Shown one piece after another: positions 44,979 to 54,740 of a stretch of 64,000 nt of DNA (positions within the stretch are counted from its first letter, which is position 1; each line of letters begins with the position of its first letter). The notes below the pieces were generated by a model, which was not told the DNA's origin, ran no database searches, and saw only the letters and a program-made list of their open reading frames with translations. Made by a program: the position numbers and the translations under genes. Origin of the DNA: UBA3824 sp017541145. GTDB lineage: Bacteria; Bacteroidota; Bacteroidia; Bacteroidales; UBA3824. The DNA is taken from NCBI GenBank assembly GCA_947168365.1, contig CAMVLO010000003.1, positions 1 to 64,000 on the forward strand. The letters run 5' to 3'.

Positions 44979-46019
44979 ATGTTAGATTTTGCTAATGTAC
45001 GCCTCAATAGTGTGATTTTGCACAAGACAGGCAACAAGTCAAGAGAAGAAGATTTGATTTTGTCAGACCACGAACTTTCGGTGAATGAATCGGTTAAAGC
45101 GTTGTTGATGCAGTTTTTTCTAGGTCATTTTTCGGAGGAGAACTATTATAATTTTTGTAGCGAAAATGGTCCGACTGAAAATGATGTTTACAAATATGTG
45201 AATGATATTTTCCAAAATCCGGATAGTTTTATTGAAGAGAGTATTAATATTGCTACAAAACTTTATGATGCGGGTACTCATCCGAAGATAAAGGAAGGTG
45301 ATTTGTACATAGCAAGTTTTTCGGATTTGGTGGTTGACGGCGAATTGGTGGATGCTGTTGGTATTTTTAAATCGGAAACTAAGCAGGATTTTTTGCAGAT
45401 TCGTACCGGCGAAAGCGGATTGGATATTGTTATTGAGGAAGGTATTAATCTTAATAAGATTGATAAGGCTTGTTTGATTTATAATACTGAACCTGAATTT
45501 GGTTATAAGCTTAATATTATTGATCAAACCAATAAGCAGGAGGCTCAATATTGGCGTACTGATTTTCTTGGTATTGAGCAGCGTAAGGATGATTTTTACC
45601 AAACTCAGAAATATATGGAGCTTTGCAAGGATTTTGTGGAGGAGGTTTACAACGAGGAACATGAGGTTGATAAGCCGGAACAGATTGCAATGCTCAATAA
45701 GTCAAAGAATTATTTCAAGGAGAACGAAACTTTCGACAAGAAGGATTTTGAGGAGAATGTTTTGGCTCAACCTGAAGTGATTGAGGCTTTTAATGAGTAT
45801 CAACAGCAATATGCCGAGGAAAAGAATGTGGAATTCAAGGAAAATTTCGAGGTTTCAGAAAATGCTCAGAAGAAACAGCAATCTAAAATGAAGGGTGTTT
45901 TGAAATTGGATAAGAATTTTCATATTTATATTCACGGTGATGAATCTAAGGTTGTAAAAGGTGTTGATCCTGAGACGGGTATGAAATATTATCAGTTTTT
46001 TTACGAACACGAAGAATAG
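44979..46019 (+). CDS. nucleoid-associated protein (NdpA/YejK family)
   Basis: 346 residues from ATG 44979 (MLDFANVRLNSVILHKTGNK). NdpA-family proteins associate with the nucleoid; their exact role is not settled. Family features: EDLILSDHELSVNESVKALLMQFFL (about 23-47), KEGDLYIASFSDLVVDGELVDAVGIFKSE (about 104-132) and YWRTDFLGIEQRKDDFYQT (about 215-233). The longer frame back to 44925 would place the promoter inside the gene, so it was not used. It starts a + strand group with tsaB and the DUF3108 gene. Confidence 0.87.
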   Translation: MLDFANVRLNSVILHKTGNKSREEDLILSDHELSVNESVKALLMQFFLGHFSEENYYNFCSENGPTENDVYKYVNDIFQNPDSFIEESINIATKLYDAGTHPKIKEGDLYIASFSDLVVDGELVDAVGIFKSETKQDFLQIRTGESGLDIVIEEGINLNKIDKACLIYNTEPEFGYKLNIIDQTNKQEAQYWRTDFLGIEQRKDDFYQTQKYMELCKDFVEEVYNEEHEVDKPEQIAMLNKSKNYFKENETFDKKDFEENVLAQPEVIEAFNEYQQQYAEEKNVEFKENFEVSENAQKKQQSKMKGVLKLDKNFHIYIHGDESKVVKGVDPETGMKYYQFFYEHEE

Positions 46020-46051
46020 CACGATTTTTCTAAAAAAAATAAAAATTCATA

Positions 46052-46744
46052 ATGAATTACTATATTAATATTGAGACTTCTACAGATATTTGTTCGATTT
46101 CGCTAAGTTGCGACAACGATGTGATTGACTCTCGCGAAAATAAGTCTCGCAATCACGCATCAAGTACAGCGGTTTATATAGAAGAATTGCTGAAATCCAA
46201 CAACTTAACGGCAAAAGATCTTGCTGCAGTAGCTGTCAGCAAAGGTCCGGGAAGTTATACAGGTCTTAGAATCGGAACTTCTACAGCTAAGGGTATTGCT
46301 TATGCAAGTGATATTAAACTGATTGCGATAGATACACTTCAGGCGATGGCTCTCAAGGCTTCGGAATCTGTCAACGAAAAAGATGCTGTAATTGTTGCTA
46401 CGATAGATGCCGGTCGCAACGAGGTTTACGCTGAATTGTTTGATATGAATAATAATTCTGTAAGAAATTGTCAGGCAGAACTTATTGACGAAAATTCTTA
46501 TGCAGAGTATTTGTTGAAATCAAAAGTATATTTTGTAGGCAATGCTGCTGAAAAAATCAGTAAAATAATAAAACATCCTAATGCTGTATTTATGACCGAG
46601 ATTGTTCCGTCGGCAAAATATATGTGTAAGCTTACTCATAAGGCGTTTAAAAATCAGGATTTTGCAGATGTTGCATACTTCGATCCGTTTTATTTGAAAG
46701 ATTTTATCGCTACAGTAAGCAAGAAAAATGTTTTGAAACAATAA
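46052..46744 (+). CDS. tsaB: tRNA t6A synthesis protein TsaB
   Basis: TsaB partners TsaD in making the t6A37 modification of ANN-decoding tRNAs. 230 residues. ASKHA fold with YINIETSTDICSISL, NHASSTAVYIEELLK (about 35-49) and the signature VSKGPGSYTGLRIGTSTAKGIAYA (about 63-86). The zinc/metal residues of TsaD are absent, as expected for TsaB. 32 bp after the NdpA-like gene, 34 bp before the next, so probably one operon. Confidence 0.95.
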   Translation: MNYYINIETSTDICSISLSCDNDVIDSRENKSRNHASSTAVYIEELLKSNNLTAKDLAAVAVSKGPGSYTGLRIGTSTAKGIAYASDIKLIAIDTLQAMALKASESVNEKDAVIVATIDAGRNEVYAELFDMNNNSVRNCQAELIDENSYAEYLLKSKVYFVGNAAEKISKIIKHPNAVFMTEIVPSAKYMCKLTHKAFKNQDFADVAYFDPFYLKDFIATVSKKNVLKQ

Positions 46745-46778
46745 ACGCTCAGCATCTAAATAAAAACACTCTCCGCCA

Positions 46779-47537
46779 ATGATGAGAATTTTATTGATTT
46801 TTTTGTTAACATCGTTAGCAATAGCGGGTTACGCGCAGCCGTCACCTATCGGCGAAAACGAGCAATTGGATTACGAGATTTATTACGCGTTTGTAACGGG
46901 TGCTAACATGACTTTGCAGACTGAAAAAATTACAGAAGACGGCAAAGAGCTAATTCACCTTGTAGCAAAGGGTAATACGGTTGGATTTATTGATAAGATT
47001 TATCATATCATGGAGGATTATGAGTGTTGGGCAGATCCTAAAACTCTACTGCCGGTAAGGGCGTTGAAAAATGTAAGGGAAAGTGAATCGTACAAAAGAT
47101 ACATCACTTATGATTTCGATCACGAGAAACATCGTGTAAAAAGTTCACATTCAGGCATATCAGAGATAAAAAATAATTGTTATGACATCGTAGGTGCATG
47201 TTATAAAATTCGTACATACGATATCGAAAACATGAAACCGGGCGAAAAAATTACAATTAATACTTTCTTTGGCGAAGAAAACTGGCCGCTGTGTATGAAA
47301 TATATTCAAAAGGAAACTATCAAGATTTCAAAATACGGCAAGATTGAATGTTATAAGTTTGTTCCGGTGGTACAAGTTTCGGGACTTTTTACTGATAAAG
47401 ATGCGTTAAGTATTTGGATATCAGCAGATGAAAACAAAATTCCGATTCGCGCACAAATGAGTCTGATGGTAGGCAGTGCAAAAGTGGATATTGTAAGTTT
47501 TAAAAATCTGCCGTATACGCCAAAATTCATAAAATAA
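46779..47537 (+). CDS. secreted DUF3108 protein
   Basis: 252 residues; signal peptide (about 1-19, SLAIAGYA-QP). The DUF3108 pattern is seen in ENEQLDYEIYYAFVTGANM (about 26-44), YECWADPKTLLPVRALKNVRE and VPVVQVSGLFTDKDALSIWISADENKIPIRA, the latter being the most conserved segment. The protein is predicted to be a periplasmic beta-rich domain; function unknown. Two adjacent ATG codons (46779, 46782) are equally likely starts. Confidence 0.85.
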   Translation: MMRILLIFLLTSLAIAGYAQPSPIGENEQLDYEIYYAFVTGANMTLQTEKITEDGKELIHLVAKGNTVGFIDKIYHIMEDYECWADPKTLLPVRALKNVRESESYKRYITYDFDHEKHRVKSSHSGISEIKNNCYDIVGACYKIRTYDIENMKPGEKITINTFFGEENWPLCMKYIQKETIKISKYGKIECYKFVPVVQVSGLFTDKDALSIWISADENKIPIRAQMSLMVGSAKVDIVSFKNLPYTPKFIK

Positions 47538-47546
47538 AAGAAATAT

Positions 47547-47584
47547 AAAAAAACCCTCACCAAGATTAATATCCGGTGGGGGTT
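47547..47584 (-). terminator. terminator between DUF3108 gene and cysS
   Basis: 10-bp stem AACCCTCACC / GGTGGGGGTT (one wobble), with a T run on the minus strand, so it best serves cysS. Confidence 0.75.
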
Positions 47585-47614
47585 AATTGTATATGTAAGT
47601 AGTTAATAGTCAAA

Positions 47615-49093
47615 CTAAATAGACCATTCGTAACCGTCGCGTGTATCTTTTATAGTAACACCGGCGTTTTTCAAATCGTCACGAAGTTTGTCCGACAATG
47701 CGTAATCTTTGTTAGCCTTAGCTTCTTTTCTCAATTGTTGAATCATATCTACAAGATTACCAATGATTTTGCTATTGCCTGAATTTGCGTCTGATGAAGT
47801 GTTTTCGTAAAGCAATCCCATAATATCAAAACACAAATCGTTGTATAGTTTACGCAATTTGTTCAAATCTTCTTCAGTAAGAGTTTCTTTGCCATCTTTC
47901 ATAAGATTGATGTGTTTAACGCCATCGTAAAGATGCGAAATCATAACTGGAGTATTGAAATCGTTGTTGAGAGCGTCAAAACATTTTTCTTCGAGTTCAG
48001 CTACTGAGAATGAGGAAGTTTTGCCCGGCTTAAGTTCTGCTAAAGCCTTAACAGCGTTGAGCAATTTTTCCAAACCTTTTTCAGATGCTTGTAATGCCTC
48101 GTTGCTGAAATCCAATGTAGAACGGTAATGAGCCTGCAAAATAAAGAATCTTACGGTCATCGGGCTGTAAGCTTGTTCCAAAAGCGGATGATCTCCGGCA
48201 AAAAACTGTTCCAATGTCATGGCGTTACCAAGCGATTTTCCCATTTTTTTACCGTTGATTGTAATCATATTGTTGTGAACCCAATATTTAACAGTGTCAT
48301 GACCAAATGCTCCAACCGACTGTGCAATTTCGCATTCGTGATGCGGGAATTGTAAGTCAATACCACCGCCATGAATATCAAAAGTTTCACCTAAGTATTT
48401 GGTACTCATTGCAGTACATTCCAAATGCCAACCCGGAAAACCTTCGCTCCAAACTGAAGGCCAGTGCATGATATGTCTCGGAGAAGCTTTTTTCCAAAGT
48501 GCAAAATCGCATTGGTTGTGTTTCTCGTCCTGACCGTCAAGAGTACGTGTTTTTTCAAGAAGGTCTTCTACATTTCTGCCTGACAATTTGCCGTAACGAT
48601 ATTTTTCTGAATACTTTTTGATATCAAAATATATAGAACCGTTTGATTCATAAGCATATCCGTTGTCAAGAATTTTCTTAACCAAATTGATTTGCTCAAT
48701 GATATGTCCGGAAGCGTGAGGCTCAATAGATGGAGGCAAAACATTGAGAAGACGCATATTTTTATGATAATCTTCGGTATACATCTGCACAACTTCCATC
48801 GGCTCAAGGTTTTCTAATTTTGCTTTTTTTGCAATTTTATCATCACCTTCATCAGCGTCATGCTCCAAATGTCCTACGTCAGTGATATTTCTTACGTAAC
48901 GAACTTTGTATCCTAAATATTTTAAATATCTGAATATCAAATCGAAAGTAACAGCCGGACGAGCATGCCCCAAATGTGCAGGACCATAAACCGTTGGTCC
49001 ACAGACATACATCCCTACATAAGGCGGATTTATGGGTTCAAACTTTTGTGTTGTTCTACTTAATGAATTGTAAATAAGTAAATTACTGCTCAT
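47615..49093 (-). CDS. cysS: cysteinyl-tRNA synthetase
   Basis: Class I synthetase, 492 residues. N-terminal zinc Cys and HIGH motif in MYVCGPTVYGPAHLGHARPA (about 28-47), GWHLECTAMSTKYLG (second zinc Cys), IHGGGIDLQFPHHECEIAQS, and KMSKS as GKKMGKSLGNAMTL (about 272-285). The DALR anticodon-binding domain and a short C-terminal domain follow. tRNA-Cys is also in the window, but 38 kb away. Confidence 0.97.
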   Translation of the reverse strand: MSSNLLIYNSLSRTTQKFEPINPPYVGMYVCGPTVYGPAHLGHARPAVTFDLIFRYLKYLGYKVRYVRNITDVGHLEHDADEGDDKIAKKAKLENLEPMEVVQMYTEDYHKNMRLLNVLPPSIEPHASGHIIEQINLVKKILDNGYAYESNGSIYFDIKKYSEKYRYGKLSGRNVEDLLEKTRTLDGQDEKHNQCDFALWKKASPRHIMHWPSVWSEGFPGWHLECTAMSTKYLGETFDIHGGGIDLQFPHHECEIAQSVGAFGHDTVKYWVHNNMITINGKKMGKSLGNAMTLEQFFAGDHPLLEQAYSPMTVRFFILQAHYRSTLDFSNEALQASEKGLEKLLNAVKALAELKPGKTSSFSVAELEEKCFDALNNDFNTPVMISHLYDGVKHINLMKDGKETLTEEDLNKLRKLYNDLCFDIMGLLYENTSSDANSGNSKIIGNLVDMIQQLRKEAKANKDYALSDKLRDDLKNAGVTIKDTRDGYEWSI

Positions 49094-49171
49094 ATAATAA
49101 AATGTTTTGTTTTTTCTAAAAATTAGAATGCAATGATAATAAAATTTTCAGTGTCAAACAAAAAATTAATG

Positions 49172-50122
49172 TTATTTCTCGATTACATCCACTACCCTAC
49201 CGTGCTCGTATACAACAACTTTTATCAAATCGCCTTTAGAATTGTAATAGTATTTTTTACCGTCATTCAGTTGACCATTCAAGAATGTACCTTCGCTCTC
49301 AAGACGTTTGTCCATTGAATATAGTTTTCTGTAACCTGTACCTTGAAATAAAAGATACTGATCTTCTTGACGTTCAGGCTTTTCCTGTTTTACAACCGGT
49401 TTGGGAGTCTCAACACGATTCTCAGCCACTACCCTACTGTTGGAATAAATTTTGGAAGCTGCAGCATCGTAAACGCCATTGTTGTAAACATATTGAGCTT
49501 TCAAAGTTCCTTTCTCGTAATAAACTTTAGTTACACCATGAGAAACTCCGTTAACCCACTGACTTTCAGAACGTAATTTACCGCTATCGTAATATTCAGC
49601 CAAAAGGCCATTACGTTTATCATTCTCCCAAATACCAGATATTCTGAGTTTTCCGGATTCAAAATAATACTTTTGCACTCCGTTTCGGCTGCCGTCGTTA
49701 TCGTAATCGAAATCTTGAGCAAGTTTTCCGTTGGAATAGAAAAATTTGTAATCACCAACCCAATGCCCATTATCCCAAGTACCCTCCTCCTGAACAATGC
49801 CGGAAGGATAATAAACTTTGGCCGGACCTGAAACTACTCCATTAACGTAAGTAAGTGAATATTTGATATTTCCGTTTCGATAGTAATAAGTCCAAACACC
49901 TTGCTGGATATCGTTTACATAATTACCGCGAGAAGAAACCAAAGTTTGCAACGTGTCGTAATACGACAGCCACTCCCCTTGCTTCTTATTATTGTCATCA
50001 ACACAGTTTACCTTTGAGCCTTTGTGAAGTTCACATCGCTGTGCAAACAAGTTGTTAACAACAAAAAAATCTAAAATAATTATTATAACAAAAAACTTTA
50101 CAATATTTATTTTACTTTTCAT
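49172..50122 (-). CDS. secreted MORN-repeat protein (YwqK-like)
   Basis: 316 residues. Hydrophobic N-terminal signal (about 7-27, VVNNLFA-QR). Residues 45-220 are eight or so MORN_2 repeats of about 23 residues with the pattern G-x-W-x-x-Y-Y-x-x-G-x-x, for example GVWTYYYRNGNIKYSLTYVN and GLLAEYYDSGKLRSESQWVN. Proteins of this type are annotated YwqK family antitoxins, but in Bacteroidota they look like envelope proteins. The C-terminal segment (about 250-316) returns to one more repeat (GTFLNGQLNDGKKYYYNSKG). A longer relative lies at 56814-58358. Confidence 0.85.
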   Translation of the reverse strand: MKSKINIVKFFVIIIILDFFVVNNLFAQRCELHKGSKVNCVDDNNKKQGEWLSYYDTLQTLVSSRGNYVNDIQQGVWTYYYRNGNIKYSLTYVNGVVSGPAKVYYPSGIVQEEGTWDNGHWVGDYKFFYSNGKLAQDFDYDNDGSRNGVQKYYFESGKLRISGIWENDKRNGLLAEYYDSGKLRSESQWVNGVSHGVTKVYYEKGTLKAQYVYNNGVYDAAASKIYSNSRVVAENRVETPKPVVKQEKPERQEDQYLLFQGTGYRKLYSMDKRLESEGTFLNGQLNDGKKYYYNSKGDLIKVVVYEHGRVVDVIEK

Positions 50123-50183
50123 TTGTAAAAATAGGTAATATATCGTTTAACAAAATCCAAATTCTATATACGAAAAAATTAAT

Positions 50184-52409
50184 CTAATTGTTGCAAAATT
50201 GTTGAATTAAATTACTTGCAGGAGAATAATTTTTTTCAAGGGCGATGTGAAGATCCTCACAAACCCCTTCCCTACTATTTCTGTTGAGATTGAGTAAAGC
50301 TCTCAAGTAATAGTAATAACCGGAATTCGGATTTATTTGAATACATTTTGAAACATCCTGAATGGCTTTCAAAAGGTTTTCATTTTTGTTAGAAATTTCA
50401 GACAAGTTTCTGTAAGTCAACGATCTGTTGAAATATGCACCCTCGTTGAGAGAATCCAAACTCAAAGCACGTTCAAAATCCTCAAGAGCTTTGTCATATT
50501 GTCTCAAACCATTGTAAGCAAGACCTCTGTTGGAATAAACCGAAGGATTGTCTGTTTTTTCTGAAATATATTTATTGAAATCTTCAATAGCATGCGAAAA
50601 ATCCATATATTTTCCGTAAGCCACTCCCCTATTTACGTAAACGTCAATGAGTTTCGGATTAAGATCAAGAGCACGTTCAAAATCGAAAATCGCCAACGAG
50701 AAGTAAAAAGAGCAAGAATCCGGATTCTGTTTACCAAATCTTTCAGAATAAGAATCGTAAATCGAAGCACGACTATGGAACGCAGGCGCAAAGTCCGAAT
50801 CGTACTTTATAGCCTCACAAAAATCCAAAAATGCCTTTCTTTGATAACTTGTATCATTTGTGTGCTCAAAAACGTCAATTTCAGCCAAACCGCGGTTATA
50901 AAAACAGTGTGTGTAGTCGGGTTTATACTTAATTCCATTAGTGAAACAATCTATAGCAGATTTCTTAAATTCAAGATATTTGCTATCATCAACTTTTTTA
51001 TAAACAGAATCAGCAATTAAATTCTTTTGACTTCCTAAATTGTTCCAACCGATAACAGCTTCAGGATATTTTGATACACAATCTGTCCAAAGTGTTTCAC
51101 TATCATGCCATACCTTTTGACGTTGAACTGTCAGTACACATAAAATGAGTGCATAAGCAGCAAAAACACCGTAAATTAGAGAATCTCTATCTTTGAATTT
51201 AACTAACAATAAATCAAGACCATACGCCAACAAAACTGACAATCCGATGGACGGAATATATGAATAACGATCGGCATACATCGCAGATCCTACAGGTATA
51301 AATTGTAACAAAAGCGCGATGTTAACTACATAAAACAGCAATCCGAATGTAAATGTTTTTGATTTCTTATAAGTGAAAAAACTCAAAAGCAAAAACACAA
51401 TAAAAATCGGAACTGTAAGCCAATAAATCATTGGAACAGTGCGGTTTACGATGTCAGGATACGGATAAAGGCATGCAAGTTTTACAGGCAGAATAAAACG
51501 TAAGATGTATTGCAAAAATCCGTTGGAACCAAATGCAATACGTTGATACGGTTCGTATTGGTCGGTTTCTGCCAAAGCATCAGAAACTGCCTGAGCCTCA
51601 ATAGAAATCAAACCAAAATATATTGAAATAGCGAAGAACGGAATCTTATTAAGATGCGTTTTCGGCTTTAAATAATCATCGGTTAAGAAATAATCTACAA
51701 GGAAAAGCGTTATAGTTAATGAAACTGCTTGCCCCTTAGATAATGCACTTAAAAAGAAAACTATAATTGATGTTATATAAAACAAAACATTATGTTGTTT
51801 TTTATACAAGATGTAACAGTACAACGACAAGAAAAAGAACATCGTATACAGCACATCTTTACGTTCAGCAATCCACGTTACAGATTCTACGTGAAGTGTA
51901 TGAATACCAAACAGTAAAGTAATTACGATAGGGTAGAGCCGTTTGGTAAACAACTGACTGAAAATCAGATACACCAAAAAACATGACAACAAATGCAATG
52001 TGATGTTGATTATAATGAAAGTATATGGCAAAGCTTTGCCGTTTGCACCAATTTCAGCAATTTGGTAATTTAAATTTAACGTAAGCATTGTAAGAGGGTG
52101 GTAGTTACCCATAAAATACTTTTCCTTTGGATCGTCGGAGAAAAACATCTTCTTAACAGTCTCTTTATCAAGAGTTTTCAACAACGAATTGTCATCGATG
52201 TACTTATCGTCATCCCAGTTGGTAGCATGATTGTCCAAACTGAAAGAATAAACGAAAGCAGTTAAGATAACAATCAGAAACATAGGCAAATAACGTTTCC
52301 AAACAGGCACGTTAATATCCGCAATCGGCGATTGAAACTCAGACTCAACAGCCGATGGAGCAGGGGAGTTCGTATGTGAACTATTCCTTACATATTTTCC
52401 TTTAAGCAT
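50184..52409 (-). CDS. TMTC-like multipass membrane protein with TPR repeats
   Basis: 741 residues. Membrane part (about 38-440) with roughly ten to eleven helices and an acidic ATNWDDDKYIDDNSLL loop after the first helix, as in protein O-mannosyltransferase/TMTC and ArnT-type GT-C enzymes, where acidic residues bind the sugar donor. The C-terminal half (about 455-735) contains six or more TPRs, for example AIDCFTNGIKYKPDYTHCFYN and ALEDFERALSLDSLNEGAYFN. Probably a protein glycosyltransferase of the envelope, but donor and target are unknown. It abuts the MORN gene (62 bp) on the same strand and is divergent from dnaG. Confidence 0.8.
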   Translation of the reverse strand: MLKGKYVRNSSHTNSPAPSAVESEFQSPIADINVPVWKRYLPMFLIVILTAFVYSFSLDNHATNWDDDKYIDDNSLLKTLDKETVKKMFFSDDPKEKYFMGNYHPLTMLTLNLNYQIAEIGANGKALPYTFIIINITLHLLSCFLVYLIFSQLFTKRLYPIVITLLFGIHTLHVESVTWIAERKDVLYTMFFFLSLYCYILYKKQHNVLFYITSIIVFFLSALSKGQAVSLTITLFLVDYFLTDDYLKPKTHLNKIPFFAISIYFGLISIEAQAVSDALAETDQYEPYQRIAFGSNGFLQYILRFILPVKLACLYPYPDIVNRTVPMIYWLTVPIFIVFLLLSFFTYKKSKTFTFGLLFYVVNIALLLQFIPVGSAMYADRYSYIPSIGLSVLLAYGLDLLLVKFKDRDSLIYGVFAAYALILCVLTVQRQKVWHDSETLWTDCVSKYPEAVIGWNNLGSQKNLIADSVYKKVDDSKYLEFKKSAIDCFTNGIKYKPDYTHCFYNRGLAEIDVFEHTNDTSYQRKAFLDFCEAIKYDSDFAPAFHSRASIYDSYSERFGKQNPDSCSFYFSLAIFDFERALDLNPKLIDVYVNRGVAYGKYMDFSHAIEDFNKYISEKTDNPSVYSNRGLAYNGLRQYDKALEDFERALSLDSLNEGAYFNRSLTYRNLSEISNKNENLLKAIQDVSKCIQINPNSGYYYYLRALLNLNRNSREGVCEDLHIALEKNYSPASNLIQQFCNN

Positions 52410-52498
52410 ACTTAATTTAAGTTAATTTTATAGAAACTCAAGATACAAAATTACAAATTATTTTAATTTTGCAATAAAATTTAGCCGAACATAACGAA

Positions 52499-54514
52499 AT
52501 GATTGATCAAGAAACCGTACAGAAAATAATAGAAAGTGCTCAAATACTGGACGTTGTGCAAGATTTTATGTCGTTGCGCCGTCGCGGAACAAACTGGATT
52601 GGTTGTTGTCCTTTTCACAACGAAAAAACACCGTCGATGTCAGTTTCTCCGGCAAAAAACATCTTTAAATGCTTCGGATGCGGCGCATCAGGCACGCCTG
52701 TATCGTTTGTAATGCGTCACGAAAACATGACGTATCCCGAAGCTCTAAGATATTTGGCTAAAAAATACAATATCACAATCAAGGAAAAAGAATTCACGCC
52801 AGAACAAAAAGAAGAGCTCGAAGAACGTGAAAGTATGAATATTGTAAACCAATTTGCACAAAAATTCTTTTCTGACCAACTAATGAATACAGAAGAGGGT
52901 AGGGCTATTGCGTTGACATATTTTCAACACCGCGGATTCAGACCGGAAACCATAGAGAAATTTCAATTGGGATATTCTCCGGCCAATAGGCAAGCACTTA
53001 CAAATGAAGCAATTAAAAAAGGTTATCAAACAAAATTTCTCGTAAAAACCGGTTTAACGATTGAGAAAGAAGACGGCTATAGATTTGACCGTTTTGCTGG
53101 TCGCGTGATGTTCCCGATTCATGCTATTTCAGGCAAAGTTGTAGCATTTGGCGGACGTATTATGCAAAACGACAAGAAAATGGCAAAATACGTAAACTCG
53201 CCTGAATCAGAAGTTTACCACAAAAGCAATGTCTTGTACGGAATATATCAAGCAAAAAACGAAATCGTAAAACGCGACAAGTGCTATTTGTGCGAAGGTT
53301 ATTGCGATGTAATTTCAATGCATCAATCGGGTGTTACAAATACAGTTGCATCGTCAGGAACTTCTTTAACACCGGGGCAAATATCTGTAATTAAGCGATT
53401 TACAAACAATTTAACGGTAATTTATGACGGCGATTGGGCTGGTATTAAAGCTTCGTTGCGAGGTATTGACTTAATTTTGGAACAAGACATCAATGTAAAA
53501 GTTGTACTCTTGCCGGAACCCGAAGACCCTGATTCATTTGCACTTAGCCATACGCCTCAAGAACTTCAGGATTATATCGACCAACACGAAGAAGATTTTA
53601 TCAAATTCAAAACCAGAATTTTACTGAAAGATGCTGAAGATCCGCTGAAAAAAGCCGAAGTTATCAACAGCATAATTGGCTCAATATCAAAGATTTCCAA
53701 CGCCGTAACACGTTCACTGTACATCAAAGAATGTAGTAGACTTCTTGACGTACAGGAAGATGCGTTGTACGCAGAAACAGGACGAAAACTCAAGAAAAAT
53801 TACGAAGACGAAATGAAACAACGTTTTCGTCAGGGAATCAACAATGTTGCGGAATCTACAACTGTTCATCTACCTGAAAATTCAGAACAACAAACTGAAA
53901 ATCAACAAAATACAGAAAGGGTAGGAGAGGAGGCAAAAGTTCCCGGATTCGTAAATAACATCTACGCCGAAATCGAAGAAAAAGAAATCGTAAGATATCT
54001 TATCAACTATGGAAACCTTGAATATGAGCGAATTACAGATCCTTCAACCGGTGAAATAAATATAATAAATGTTGCAACATACATCATTACCGAGATGTTG
54101 AACGAAGAAATGGAATTCAGAAACTTAATTTATAAACAAGTTTTTGAAGACTACAAATCGCATCTATTTGAAGGTCAGAATGTTGACACTGCATATTTCT
54201 TAAACAACCCTGATGAAAAAATTAGAAATCTCGCATCAGAAGTTGCGATAGAAAAAGACAGTATCAGCAAGATTTGGGCTAGGCGAGGAGCTACATGTGA
54301 AACTCCCGACGAAACTTACAAACAAGATATTCCAAAATCAATTCTTTGTTACAAACTGAAAATCATTCAGTTAGCATCAAAAGAAACATTAGCTCTGTTG
54401 AAAGACAAAACCAAAACTATCGACGAGCAAATGCAAATTTTGGAAAATTGTAAACAACTCAAGGAAGTTGAAAAATCATTGTCACAAAACTTGAAAAGGA
54501 TTATAATTATCTGA
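52499..54514 (+). CDS. dnaG: DNA primase
   Basis: Primase makes RNA primers at the fork. 671 residues. CHC2 zinc domain with ligands Cys37, His40, Cys58, Cys61 (CCPFHNEKTPSMSVS and FKCFGCGASG); RNA polymerase core with YSPANRQALTNEAIKKG, FAGRVMFPIHAISGKVVAFGGR and TOPRIM CYLCEGYCDVISMHQSGVTNT, then VASSGTSLTPGQ and the metal-binding IYDGDWAGIKA. The C-terminal helicase-binding region (about 475-671) is divergent, with an acidic/Gln-rich linker at about 460-480. About 5 kb from the predicted oriC. Confidence 0.97.
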   Translation: MIDQETVQKIIESAQILDVVQDFMSLRRRGTNWIGCCPFHNEKTPSMSVSPAKNIFKCFGCGASGTPVSFVMRHENMTYPEALRYLAKKYNITIKEKEFTPEQKEELEERESMNIVNQFAQKFFSDQLMNTEEGRAIALTYFQHRGFRPETIEKFQLGYSPANRQALTNEAIKKGYQTKFLVKTGLTIEKEDGYRFDRFAGRVMFPIHAISGKVVAFGGRIMQNDKKMAKYVNSPESEVYHKSNVLYGIYQAKNEIVKRDKCYLCEGYCDVISMHQSGVTNTVASSGTSLTPGQISVIKRFTNNLTVIYDGDWAGIKASLRGIDLILEQDINVKVVLLPEPEDPDSFALSHTPQELQDYIDQHEEDFIKFKTRILLKDAEDPLKKAEVINSIIGSISKISNAVTRSLYIKECSRLLDVQEDALYAETGRKLKKNYEDEMKQRFRQGINNVAESTTVHLPENSEQQTENQQNTERVGEEAKVPGFVNNIYAEIEEKEIVRYLINYGNLEYERITDPSTGEINIINVATYIITEMLNEEMEFRNLIYKQVFEDYKSHLFEGQNVDTAYFLNNPDEKIRNLASEVAIEKDSISKIWARRGATCETPDETYKQDIPKSILCYKLKIIQLASKETLALLKDKTKTIDEQMQILENCKQLKEVEKSLSQNLKRIIII

Positions 54515-54550
54515 TTTTCAATCAAATAAAAACTAAACGATTGAAAACAA

Positions 54551-54586
54551 AAAAAGCTACAAAATCAAAAGAAATTGTAGCTTTTT
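54551..54586. terminator. bidirectional terminator between dnaG and tRNA
   Basis: 12-bp stem AAAAAGCTACAA / TTGTAGCTTTTT between convergent dnaG and tRNA, with A/T tails on both sides. Confidence 0.88.
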
Positions 54587-54588
54587 GG

Positions 54589-54662
54589 TGGACCCACTAG
54601 GGCTTGAACCTAGGACCCCCTGATTATGAGTCAGATGCTCTAACCAACTGAGCTATGGGTCC
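54589..54662 (-). tRNA. tRNA with anticodon CAT (Met or lysidine-type Ile)
   Basis: Minus strand: acceptor GGACCCA / TGGGTCC, D arm GCTC-AGTTGGTTA-GAGC, anticodon stem CTGA/TCAG around loop CTCATAA, T arm CTAGG-TTCAAGC-CCTAG. Anticodon CAT. It lacks the C1-A mismatch expected of an initiator, so it is elongator Met or the Ile2 tRNA modified by TilS; I cannot decide between them from the sequence alone. Confidence 0.9.
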
Positions 54663-54740
54663 AACGATTTAGTTATCGTTTTGTGACTGCAAAAGTAGAA
54701 ACAATTATTTTAATAACCAAAATTTTTTTAATAAATTTTT

